Source: Chloroflexota bacterium
Lineage (GTDB): Bacteria > Chloroflexota > Dormibacteria > Dormibacterales > Dormibacteraceae
Direction of reading: 5' to 3'
Assembly (NCBI GenBank): GCA_005880945.1
Contig: VBIU01000004.1
Location: forward strand, 1-34,955
DNA: 34,955 nucleotides
The notes beneath the pieces were generated by a model, which saw only the letters and a program-made list of their open reading frames with translations, had not been told where the DNA came from and did no database searches. Positions 21,790 to 29,076 of this stretch are shown here, piece after piece. Position 1 is the stretch's first letter. Each line of letters starts with the position of its first letter. A program made the translations under genes and the position numbers.

Positions 21790-22776
21790 TTATGCGAATA
21801 CGTGGGTCAGCGCTTCCTCGGGGATCGGGTCGGGCTGCTGCTCAGCCCAGTCCGCAGCCTCCGACGCTTCGGCATCAAGCTCAGCCTGGGAATGTGCCAG
21901 CTCGTCCGCTGTAAGCCAGCCGCGCTCCATGAGCCAAGCGCCGAATCGGGCGATCGGGTCGTGGCCCGCAGCCTCGTCGATCTCTTCCTTGCCCCGGTAT
22001 TTCAAGTGGTTGTCTTCCGAAGTGTGTGAGTTGATGCGCCAGATCTTCGCGTCGATGAGCGTCGGGCCATCGCCACGCCGGGCGCGCTCGACCGCCCCTT
22101 TGCAGACGGCGAAGCAGGCGGGCACGTCGGTGCCGTCAACAGTCGCGCCGGCGATCCCATAACCGGCCGCGCGGTCGGCCACGTTGGGGTTGCCCATCTG
22201 CAGGCGGATGGGTACCGAGATGGCGTAGCTGTTGTTCTCACAGACGAAAACCACTGGCAGACGGTGGACCGCGGCGAAGTTGACGCCCTCGTGAAAGTCG
22301 CCCTGGCTGGTGGCGCCGTCTCCGAACGTGCACAGAGTCACGGACCCCTCGCCCTTGAGCTTGGCGGCGTACGCGATCCCCGAGGCCTTCGGCACCCACG
22401 ACGCGACGACCTGGGAAACTGAAGCGATCTTGAGCCGGCGGTAGCTGTAGCAGCCGCCCGGGATGTTGCGCCCCGCCGAGAGCGGATCGTCCACCTTGGC
22501 GAAGACAGCCAGCATCCACTCCTTCATGGTCAGGCCCCGGACGATCGCGTTGGCCAGGCCACGGTAATGGGGCACGAGCCAGTCGTCGGCGGCGAGCGCG
22601 GCTGTGGAGGCGACCTGGATGCCCTCGTGTCCACGGCTCGAACCGACGAATGGGGCCCTCCCCTGTTTGACCAGGATGTGCATCCGGTCGTCGAGAGCCT
22701 TCGCCATGCACATCCAGCGGTGAAGCTGGAGGTATTCCTCCTTGGTCCCGGCCGCCTGGCGGACCTTGGTCGCCAT
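21790..22776 (-). CDS. 2-oxoacid dehydrogenase E1 component alpha subunit (TPP-dependent), without adjacent E1 beta
   Basis: 328 residues, alpha subunit of a pyruvate/branched-chain/acetoin dehydrogenase-type E1. The thiamine diphosphate motif is complete: GDGATSQGDFHEG then VFVCENNSYAIS (residues about 150-185), with the substrate-loop histidine in SSRGHEG and the phosphorylation-loop-like RINSHTSEDNHLKYR. The enzyme decarboxylates a 2-oxoacid and passes the acyl group to the lipoyl E2. An alpha subunit needs a beta subunit for its active site, and none lies within this window, so a partner must be encoded elsewhere. It is the last gene of the ligase-leuBCDA run, nine bases after the leuA-like gene. 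Start ATG at 22774-22776. Confidence 0.9.
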   Translation of the reverse strand: MATKVRQAAGTKEEYLQLHRWMCMAKALDDRMHILVKQGRAPFVGSSRGHEGIQVASTAALAADDWLVPHYRGLANAIVRGLTMKEWMLAVFAKVDDPLSAGRNIPGGCYSYRRLKIASVSQVVASWVPKASGIAYAAKLKGEGSVTLCTFGDGATSQGDFHEGVNFAAVHRLPVVFVCENNSYAISVPIRLQMGNPNVADRAAGYGIAGATVDGTDVPACFAVCKGAVERARRGDGPTLIDAKIWRINSHTSEDNHLKYRGKEEIDEAAGHDPIARFGAWLMERGWLTADELAHSQAELDAEASEAADWAEQQPDPIPEEALTHVFA

Positions 22777-22785
22777 CAGCCCAGC

Positions 22786-24165
22786 TTAGCGAGCGGCCAG
22801 GGCCTTGGCGATGTCCACGACCTCGTCGGCCGTCAGGCCCAGCCGGTTCAGGTGCTCGTAGTAGCGGCGGTGGAACTCCGAGAAGTCGCTGCGCTCCGCG
22901 CGCTCTTCGCGGATGCGCTTGACCTCCGTCATCACGGTGGACACCAGCTCCGGTTCGGGGCGAATGCCGGCCTGGCGGAGCGCGTGCTCGATCGCAAGCG
23001 CCCCCGAATGCTTTCCATATACGTACTCGACCTCGGCGCCCATGTCCGCCGGTGGCATGAACTGATAGATGGCGGGGTGGATCAGCATCCCCGCGGTGTG
23101 GATGCCGGACTCGTGAGTGAAGACGTTCAAACCGATGCCGGGTTCGGTTGGCTGCACCGGGATACCGCTCACACGCTCGAGGTGGCGGGCCAGGTCACGA
23201 AGCTTCTCGTATTTGAATTGCGGGATCTCGATGCCGAAGAGGTAGCGCAGCTGAATGAGCACCTGGTGCATCGGCGCGTTGCCGGTTCGCTCGCCGATGC
23301 CGTTGACGCTCGTCGTGAAGACCTCCGCTCCCGAGCCAAGAGCCATCACGGTGTTCCACGCACCCAATCCCAGGTCGTTGTGGAAGTGCACGACAAGGGG
23401 CGCGTCGGGAGCGGCGGCCTTGATTCGTGGGATGTACTCGCGGACCGCAAACGGCGAATAGCAGCCGACGGTGTCCGGAGTGGAGGGGCGCGTCCCGCCG
23501 GCCTTCAATCCCTCGCGGTGAATCTCGCCGATGTAGTCGACGTCGGCGCGGCTGCCGTCTTCCCCACCGAACTCGATGGACGTGGCGCCCTGATCACGTG
23601 CGTAGCTGATCGCCTCGCACATCATCCGCAGGTTCGCCTCGCGGTAGTGCGACACGGGAAGCTCCAGCCACTCGGATTCCGGAATGCCGTCGCGGTGCAG
23701 CAATGTCTTGCCGAGCTTGTACTTGACGTGAAGGTCCGAGGCGGACGTGAAGATGAAGTAGGTCACCTCGTCTCGCTTGTGGCCGAGCGCGTCGATGACA
23801 CGCATCGTCGCGTCGATGTCGCCCTTGGTCGAGCGCATCATGCAGACCACCTCGAGGTCGCTCCGCAGCTCACCTCGCTTACGCCCTTCGAGCACGAGCC
23901 TCAGGGTCTCGCGCTCGGTCTCGGAGACGGATGGAAAACCCACGTCCATGATGTGGACGCCAATGTCGGAGAGCATGCGGGCGAGCTCGTACTTGTCCTT
24001 CGGGGAGATCGCGACGCCCGGCATCTGCTCCCCATCGCGGAGCGTGTCGTCGTAGACGCGGATTTTCGCAGCCGGGGGAAACTCGAGGTCGTGTGCGAAG
24101 CGCTTGGGGTCGCGGGCCAGCTCCCCGAGCGGCTCTTGCAGCTCGACTGGTTTGACTCCGTCCAA
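22786..24165 (-). CDS. LeuA-family acyltransferase (isopropylmalate/homocitrate/citramalate synthase-like)
   Basis: 459 residues. The TIM barrel covers about 35-310 with DTLRDGEQMPG (first metal-binding and catalytic block), EFGGEDGSR, VHFHNDLGLGAWN (metal-binding His pair) and VNGIGERTGNAP. A helical subdomain completes the rest, but the allosteric beta domain of classical LeuA (leucine feedback) is missing. It condenses acetyl-CoA with a 2-oxoacid; pyruvate, 2-oxoisovalerate or 2-oxoglutarate are all possible. The start is TTG at 24163-24165, six bases after the leuD-like stop; no other usable start precedes the conserved DTLRDGEQ. The lack of a regulatory domain is common in homocitrate synthases and in specialised chain-elongation enzymes. 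Confidence 0.87.
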   Translation of the reverse strand: MDGVKPVELQEPLGELARDPKRFAHDLEFPPAAKIRVYDDTLRDGEQMPGVAISPKDKYELARMLSDIGVHIMDVGFPSVSETERETLRLVLEGRKRGELRSDLEVVCMMRSTKGDIDATMRVIDALGHKRDEVTYFIFTSASDLHVKYKLGKTLLHRDGIPESEWLELPVSHYREANLRMMCEAISYARDQGATSIEFGGEDGSRADVDYIGEIHREGLKAGGTRPSTPDTVGCYSPFAVREYIPRIKAAAPDAPLVVHFHNDLGLGAWNTVMALGSGAEVFTTSVNGIGERTGNAPMHQVLIQLRYLFGIEIPQFKYEKLRDLARHLERVSGIPVQPTEPGIGLNVFTHESGIHTAGMLIHPAIYQFMPPADMGAEVEYVYGKHSGALAIEHALRQAGIRPEPELVSTVMTEVKRIREERAERSDFSEFHRRYYEHLNRLGLTADEVVDIAKALAAR

Positions 24166-24171
24166 GGCGGT

Positions 24172-24711
24172 CTAGCGGCGGCCGGCCAGCTGCCGCCGCT
24201 CCTGGAGACGCTTGCGAACCCACGGCACCAGGCCGCCCATGTGGATGAGCTCGTTCATGAACGAGGGAAACGGCTCGCACGGATACTCGTCGCCCCTGGT
24301 GAAGTTCCGGACTATCCCGGCCTCCAGGTCGACCTCGAGGTCGTCACCCTCCGACACCCCTTCCGCCGCCTGGGGCGACTGCAGGATCGGGTAGCCCATG
24401 TTGATCGCGTTGCGAAAGAAGATGCGCGCGTATGAGTCAGCTATCACGAGCGAGATGCCCGCGCCCCGAATCGCGATCGGCGCTATCTCGCGCGACGAGC
24501 CGCAGCCGAAGTTGGAGTCTGCGACGAGGATGTCGCCGGGCGTCACCTTCGCGGCCCAGCCCTCCCGGCCCGGCACGCCCTCCATGGCGTGCTTGCCAAG
24601 CTCCTTCTCATCCAGGGAGTAGATGGCGTACTTGGCCGGGATGATCTGGTCGGTGTCGATGTTGGCGCCGAACTTCCAGGTCCGCCCGCGGATGACCTGA
24701 GGCGCCGTCAC
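24172..24711 (-). CDS. Isopropylmalate isomerase/homoaconitase small subunit (LeuD-like)
   Basis: 179 residues, swivel domain of the aconitase superfamily. GANIDTDQIIPAKY (residues about 15-28) and DSNFGCGSSRE (residues about 64-74) are the family landmarks. The loop after the first motif decides substrate choice in this family; here it reads KYAIYSLDEKELGKH, unlike the YLRT of characterised homoaconitases, so specificity stays open. It works with the large subunit encoded just upstream. The start is GTG at 24709-24711, overlapping the LeuC-like stop as GTGA. Confidence 0.88.
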   Translation of the reverse strand: MTAPQVIRGRTWKFGANIDTDQIIPAKYAIYSLDEKELGKHAMEGVPGREGWAAKVTPGDILVADSNFGCGSSREIAPIAIRGAGISLVIADSYARIFFRNAINMGYPILQSPQAAEGVSEGDDLEVDLEAGIVRNFTRGDEYPCEPFPSFMNELIHMGGLVPWVRKRLQERRQLAGRR

Positions 24712-25997
24712 GCGATCCCCGCCGGCATCTTCTTGAGCACCTCTCCAGGGTGGCTGATGACCCCGGTCACAGCACTCGCCGCGGCCACCGCCGGGTTGGA
24801 TAGATAGACCATCGCCTTGGGGTGACCCATCCGGCCAGGGAAGTTGCGGTTCGTGGTGCTGAGGCAGACCTCCCCCTCACCGAGCACACCCATGTGGCCG
24901 CCCAGGCACGCGCCGCAGGTCGCCGTCGTCCAGGCTGCGCCTGCCGCCAGGAACACTCGGATGAGCCCTTCCTTCTCCGCCTGGATGGCGACCTGGTGCG
25001 ACGAGGGCGTGATGATCAGCCGGACGCCGGGCGCGACCTTGTGACCGTCGAGCACCGCGGCTGCTCGCCGCAGGTCGGTGATGCGCGAGTTGGTGCAGGA
25101 CCCGATGAACACCTGGTCGAGTCGCGTCCCGGCGACCTCCGACAACGGCGCGTAGTTGTCGGGGGACATGGGCTTGGCAACGCCAAGCTCGACCTTCTCC
25201 GCGTCGAACTCGAAGACCTTCTCGTAGGTGGCGTCCGGGTCGGAGGTGACAGGGGTATAGGGCCGCTTGGCGCGCCCCTCGAGGTATTGCCTGGTGACCT
25301 CGTCGAACTCGAGGATGCCGTTCTTTGCTCCGGCCTCGATCGCCATGTTGGTGATCGTCAGTCGCGCTTCCATGTCGATGTGCTTGAGCGCTTCGCCGAC
25401 GTGCTCCATCGCCTTTGAGCGTGCGCCGTCGACACCGATCTGCCCGATCACGTAGAGGATCAGGTCCTTCGCCTCGACCCACTCCCTGAGGCGATTGTGA
25501 TAGACGAACTTCAGCGTCTCCGGTACCCGGAACCACAGCTCGCCCAATGCGAACACGCATGCGAGGTCCGTCGAGCCGATGCCCGTCGCGAAGTTGTTGA
25601 GCGCGCCGTAGGTGCAGCTGTGCGAGTCGGCACCGACGACCAGCTCGCCCGGAAGAACCAGGCCGTTCTCCGGCAGCACTGTGTGGCAGATGCCGCCCTG
25701 GCCGACCTCGAAGTACCACTTGATGCCCATGTCGTGCGAGAACTCGCGCGTGAGACGCCCGAGGGTGGCGCTTGCCGCGTCCTTGGCGGGCTGGAAGTGA
25801 TCCTGGGTCACCGCTACGCGGTCTGGGTCCCAGATCTTCTCCGCCCCCATCTGCTCGCGCATGATCCTGCCCGCGGGAGGAATGGTGAGGTCGTGGCCCA
25901 TCGCGAAATCGACTTTCGCGAGTACGAGGTCCCCAGGGCTGACGCTTTCGCGTCCGGCCCCGCGGGCCAGGATCTTCTCGGTCATCGTCATCGCCAT
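24708..25997 (-). CDS. Isopropylmalate isomerase/homoaconitase large subunit (LeuC-like)
   Basis: 429 residues, the 420-residue type of large subunit. The 4Fe-4S cluster cysteines are visible in FIGSCTNSR and in TCGACLGGHMG (two Cys); GADSHSCTYGALNNFATGIGSTD and the C-terminal STTNRNFPGRMG are also characteristic. It hydrates and dehydrates 2- and 3-alkylmalates in the second step of leucine-type chain elongation. Start ATG at 25995-25997, four bases after the leuB-like stop. Two further in-frame ATGs at the third and fifth codons are possible starts. Confidence 0.9.
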   Translation of the reverse strand: MAMTMTEKILARGAGRESVSPGDLVLAKVDFAMGHDLTIPPAGRIMREQMGAEKIWDPDRVAVTQDHFQPAKDAASATLGRLTREFSHDMGIKWYFEVGQGGICHTVLPENGLVLPGELVVGADSHSCTYGALNNFATGIGSTDLACVFALGELWFRVPETLKFVYHNRLREWVEAKDLILYVIGQIGVDGARSKAMEHVGEALKHIDMEARLTITNMAIEAGAKNGILEFDEVTRQYLEGRAKRPYTPVTSDPDATYEKVFEFDAEKVELGVAKPMSPDNYAPLSEVAGTRLDQVFIGSCTNSRITDLRRAAAVLDGHKVAPGVRLIITPSSHQVAIQAEKEGLIRVFLAAGAAWTTATCGACLGGHMGVLGEGEVCLSTTNRNFPGRMGHPKAMVYLSNPAVAAASAVTGVISHPGEVLKKMPAGIA

Positions 25998-26001
25998 TGG
26001 T

Positions 26002-27033
26002 CTAGTCCCTCAGCCTTTTCACGACGGCGTCCCCCGCCTGGGATGTCGAGAGGTCGCCTCCGATGTCGCGCGTGCACTCGCGAGCGCGTATGGCGGATTC
26101 GACCGCACCCTCGATCGCGTCTGCCATATCGGGAACACCCAGGTGTCTCACCATCATAGCCGCGCTCAAAATCGCCCCGATCGGGTTGACCAGGCCCCTC
26201 CCGGCGATGTCGGGCGCCGTCCCGTGGACGGGCTCGAAAAGGCCGCGCCCGGTCGCTGGATCGATGTTGGCGGACGGCGCGATGCCCATCCCGCCGATCA
26301 GCTCAGCCGTCAGGTCGGACAGGATGTCTCCGAACAGGTTGCTGGTCACTATCACGTCGAACTGGCTGGGGTCCTTGACCAGCTGCATCGAGGCCGCATC
26401 GACGTAGAGATGGCGGGTTTTGATCTTGGGGTGCGCGGCGCCGACAGCCTTCCAGCGCTCCTGCCAGAGGGCGCCCGCGAAGGTCATGGCGTTGGACTTG
26501 TCGACCATCACGACCTCGTGCCGCGCCACCTGAAACGCGTGCTCGATGATGCGTGTGACGCCGATGTGCGTGTTGACGTCCTCCTGGACGGCTATCTCGT
26601 CCTTAGTGCCCTTCTTGAAACGCCCACCCATGCCGACATAGAGGCCTTCGGTGTTCTCGCGCACGACCAGGAGATCCACCTGGCGGCGGTCCTCCCGCCG
26701 AAGGGGCGACAGCCGGTCGTCGTACAGCTTCGCGGGGCGCAGGTTGACGTAGAGGTCGAGCTCGAAGCGAAGGCGCAGCAGCACGCCGGCGAGATACGTC
26801 GAGTCGTTGAGCCGCTGGTCGCCCACCGCCCCGAAGAGGATCGAGTCTGCCTTGGCGACCTGTTTCCAAACCTCATCGGTGATTGGGACACCGGTGCGCA
26901 GGTATGCGTCGGCGTTGACGTCGAACTCCTCGAACTCGAAGTCGGCTCCCGCGGCTCGCAGCACTTTGATGGCCTCGGGGACGACCTCCTTGCCGGCGCC
27001 GTCGCAGGGCAGGACGGCGATTTGCTTAGGCAG
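26002..27033 (-). CDS. Isopropylmalate/isocitrate dehydrogenase-family enzyme (LeuB-like), apparent CTG start
   Basis: 343 residues if started at CTG 27031-27033. Conventional starts would begin at GTG 26964 and delete the conserved first strand, so they are unlikely. The CTG start gives MPKQIAVLPCDGAGKEVVPEAIKVL, matching the usual opening KIAVLPGDGIGPEV, and GGAG sits seven bases upstream. The start overlaps the ligase stop (27026-27028). The enzyme oxidises and decarboxylates a 3-substituted malate with NAD(P)+. The substrate loop reads VVRENTEGLYVGMGG, not the RELTGGIYFG of classical IPMDH; this form occurs in homoisocitrate, tartrate and variant isopropylmalate dehydrogenases. The metal site NLFGDILSDL and the EPVHGTAPDIAG loop are intact. 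Confidence 0.85.
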   Translation of the reverse strand: MPKQIAVLPCDGAGKEVVPEAIKVLRAAGADFEFEEFDVNADAYLRTGVPITDEVWKQVAKADSILFGAVGDQRLNDSTYLAGVLLRLRFELDLYVNLRPAKLYDDRLSPLRREDRRQVDLLVVRENTEGLYVGMGGRFKKGTKDEIAVQEDVNTHIGVTRIIEHAFQVARHEVVMVDKSNAMTFAGALWQERWKAVGAAHPKIKTRHLYVDAASMQLVKDPSQFDVIVTSNLFGDILSDLTAELIGGMGIAPSANIDPATGRGLFEPVHGTAPDIAGRGLVNPIGAILSAAMMVRHLGVPDMADAIEGAVESAIRARECTRDIGGDLSTSQAGDAVVKRLRD

Positions 27034-28555
27034 GGGTTTTCTCCGGAGCCGGCTCGCGCAGCTTGTAGCGCTGGATCTTGCCGGTGACCGTCTTGGGGAG
27101 CTCGGGCACGAACTCGATCACGTGCGGAAACTGGAATCGCTGGAGGCGCGACTTGCAGTGCTCCTGCAACTCGGCCACGAGCGGATCGCCGGCGACGGCA
27201 TCGCCCTTTGTGATCACGAACGCCTTGATCTTCGTGAAGCCCTCGACCTCGATGCCGACGACGGCGCTTTCGGCGACCACGGGGTGCTCCAGTAGAGCCG
27301 ATTCGATCTCGATCGGCGAGACCCACAGGCCGCTCACCTTGATCATGTCGTCGGAGCGACCCTCATACCAGTAGAACCCGTCTTCGTCGACGCGGTATCG
27401 GTCGCCGCTGAAAAACCATTCGCCGAGGACGGAGCGCTTGGACTTCTCGTGCTGTGCCCAATACAGCGCCAGCGCGCTATCGCCCTTCACGTAGAGGTCG
27501 CCGGCCTCGCCGCGAGGCACCGGGTTACCTGCCTCGTCGAGGATCTTGAGCTCGTAGCCGGGGACCGGCTTGCCGCTGGAGCCGGGCCGGACGTCGTCGA
27601 GGCGGTTCGAGCAGTAGATGTGGAGCATCTCGGTCGAGCCGACGCCGTCGAGGATGGTCAGGCCAAACGCGTCCTTCCATCGCTTCCACACTTCGGCCGG
27701 CAGCGACTCGGCGGCGGCGACGCAATGGCGTATCGAGGAGAGGTCGCGGCTCTTCGCGCCCTCGAAGTTGAGGATTGCGTTGTACAGGGTTGGCGCCGAG
27801 AAGAAGAGGGTGGGGCGGCGCTTCTCGATGGTGTCGAGGACCGTCGCAGGGGTGTTGCGGCCCGCGTGCAGGACGGTGGTCGCGCCTACCCAGTACGGAA
27901 AGGTGAGGTTGTTTCCGAAACCGTATGCATGAAACAGGCCGGTGGTCGAGAAGGTGGTGTCGCGTTCCGTGATGCCGAGGACCTGCTCCGCGTAGGTGAC
28001 GCAGGTGTAGGGGATGTCGTGCTGCAGGTGGACGACGGCTTTCGGCTTGCCGGTCGAGCCCGAGCTGTAGAGCCAGAAGGCCATGTCGTCCCGGCGGGTT
28101 GGCGCGACTGGGACGTCGGGACCTGGGGTGATCTCGTCCGTGCGCAGGAGTTTGGGCTTGATGGCGGCGCGAGTCGCGGCGGCCGTGAGCTTCTCTTCGC
28201 CGGCGGCATCCACCATGACGACGCGGGCGAGGCTGTCCTCGATGTAGTGGTCGTAGTCCTCGCTGCGCTGCAGCAACGGGTTGACGGGAACCGGGACGGC
28301 GCCGATCCGGATCGCGCCCAGGAAGGCGGCGACCCAGCCGGGGCTGTCGTAGGCGACGATCAGGACACGCTCCTCTCTCCGGACACCGTGGTCGACGAGC
28401 AGTCGGGCGGCGCCGCACGAGAGCCTGGACAGGTCGCCGTAGGTGACGTCTCCCGCCGCGGAATGGATGGCAACCTTGCCGGAGCGGGCCTTCAGGTTGC
28501 GGTCCAGGAGGTCGGCGCCCACGTTGTAACGGTCCGGAAGATCCAGCCCCCCCAT
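27026..28555 (-). CDS. Benzoate-CoA ligase-like AMP-forming acyl-CoA ligase
   Basis: 509 residues, adenylate-forming superfamily. Motifs: phosphate loop YSSGSTGKPKAVVH, FFSAPTLYNAIL, GVGSTEML, the hinge GRSDDMIKVSGLWVSPIEIE and the catalytic lysine in KTVTGKIQRYKLR. Overall length, the DRYNVGADLLDRNL N-terminus and the hinge form are those of the benzoate-CoA ligase group (aryl and some short or cyclic acids). It activates a carboxylic acid via acyl-AMP to acyl-CoA. The start is ATG 28553-28555; the longer frame to 28645 runs into the divergent DCC gene. First gene of a six-gene run with leuBCDA-like genes and E1 alpha, an unusual association. A TACACT -10-like element lies ten bases upstream. 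Confidence 0.87.
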   Translation of the reverse strand: MGGLDLPDRYNVGADLLDRNLKARSGKVAIHSAAGDVTYGDLSRLSCGAARLLVDHGVRREERVLIVAYDSPGWVAAFLGAIRIGAVPVPVNPLLQRSEDYDHYIEDSLARVVMVDAAGEEKLTAAATRAAIKPKLLRTDEITPGPDVPVAPTRRDDMAFWLYSSGSTGKPKAVVHLQHDIPYTCVTYAEQVLGITERDTTFSTTGLFHAYGFGNNLTFPYWVGATTVLHAGRNTPATVLDTIEKRRPTLFFSAPTLYNAILNFEGAKSRDLSSIRHCVAAAESLPAEVWKRWKDAFGLTILDGVGSTEMLHIYCSNRLDDVRPGSSGKPVPGYELKILDEAGNPVPRGEAGDLYVKGDSALALYWAQHEKSKRSVLGEWFFSGDRYRVDEDGFYWYEGRSDDMIKVSGLWVSPIEIESALLEHPVVAESAVVGIEVEGFTKIKAFVITKGDAVAGDPLVAELQEHCKSRLQRFQFPHVIEFVPELPKTVTGKIQRYKLREPAPEKTPA

Positions 28556-28565
28556 CTCATCGGTC

Positions 28566-28571
28566 AGTGTA
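28566..28571 (-). promoter_or_regulatory. Probable -10 element of the ligase-leuBCDA-E1 alpha operon
   Basis: TACACT on the minus strand, ten bases before the ATG at 28555, in the 26-base gap to the divergent DCC gene. The same hexamer occurs before the galT operon. No clear -35 is seen. If used, the leader would be about four bases. Confidence 0.35.
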
Positions 28572-28581
28572 GTTTCGGACG

Positions 28582-28929
28582 GTGGCAGGCAACCGTTTGA
28601 CCCTGGTGTACGACGGGGAGTGCGGGTTCTGTGAGGGGCTGGCACGGTGGGTTCGGCGTCGGGATCGGCGCGGAAGGGTGGATGTGAGGCCGAGCCAGGA
28701 GGCGGGGCTGATCGAGAGGTTGGGGCTCACTCGCTCGGAGGTCGCGCGGGCGTCGTGGGCGGTGGAGGTGGGTGGAGCGAGGTTTGAGGGGGCGGCGGGG
28801 ATCAGCCGGGTGCTCAGGGAGCTTGGGGGCGGGTGGCCGGCGGTCGGTTGGCTGTATCGGGTGCCACCAGTTCGGTGGGTGGAGGATCGGTACTACGCGA
28901 GGGTGGCCAGGAGGCGGTCTTGGTGGTGA
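28582..28929 (+). CDS. DCC-family thiol-disulfide oxidoreductase-like protein (DUF393)
   Basis: 115 residues. The N-terminal VYDGECGFCEG (residues 9-19) is the D-G-x-C-x-x-C motif of the DCC family, followed by the WVRRRDRRGRV and GAAGISRVL segments and an aromatic C-terminal helix region typical of it. The family has a thioredoxin-like fold; its physiological role is poorly known. Start is GTG at 28582, divergent from the ligase operon by 26 bases. The stop at 28927-28929 is followed by about 110 bases without a gene, holding a palindrome and the next promoter. Confidence 0.85.
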   Translation: MAGNRLTLVYDGECGFCEGLARWVRRRDRRGRVDVRPSQEAGLIERLGLTRSEVARASWAVEVGGARFEGAAGISRVLRELGGGWPAVGWLYRVPPVRWVEDRYYARVARRRSWW

Positions 28930-29012
28930 TGCAGCGCGGGGGAAGGGCTGGGAAGAGGGAGTCGTGGGTTGGGCTGGGAGGCCGCGGATGCCTTGGCGGG
29001 TTTGGGTTGACT

Positions 29013-29024
29013 TGTTTGCAAACA
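29013..29024. promoter_or_regulatory. 12-bp perfect palindrome, candidate operator
   Basis: TGTTTGCAAACA reads the same on both strands. It lies 16 bases before the -35 of the DUF222/HNH gene, and the half-site TGTTTG recurs at 29058-29063 inside the promoter spacer. This spacing would suit a repressor or activator dimer. The bound protein is unknown. Confidence 0.45.
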
Positions 29025-29040
29025 TTTTACGTCCAGCAGA

Positions 29041-29069
29041 TTGATACGTCGAACGTTTGTTTGTACCAT
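29041..29069 (+). promoter_or_regulatory. Promoter for the DUF222/HNH gene, leaderless
   Basis: TTGATA (29041-29046) and TACCAT (29064-29069) with a 17-base spacer. Seven bases separate the -10 from the ATG at 29077, the same distance as at 18561, so the transcript probably begins at the start codon. Confidence 0.65.
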
Positions 29070-29076
29070 TTTTCTC

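Noticed and set aside
22567-24435. 622-residue plus-strand open frame opposite leuA/leuD/E1 alpha
   Set aside because: It is fully antisense to three genes with clear family motifs and its translation has no recognisable domain. Long antisense frames are expected at this GC content.
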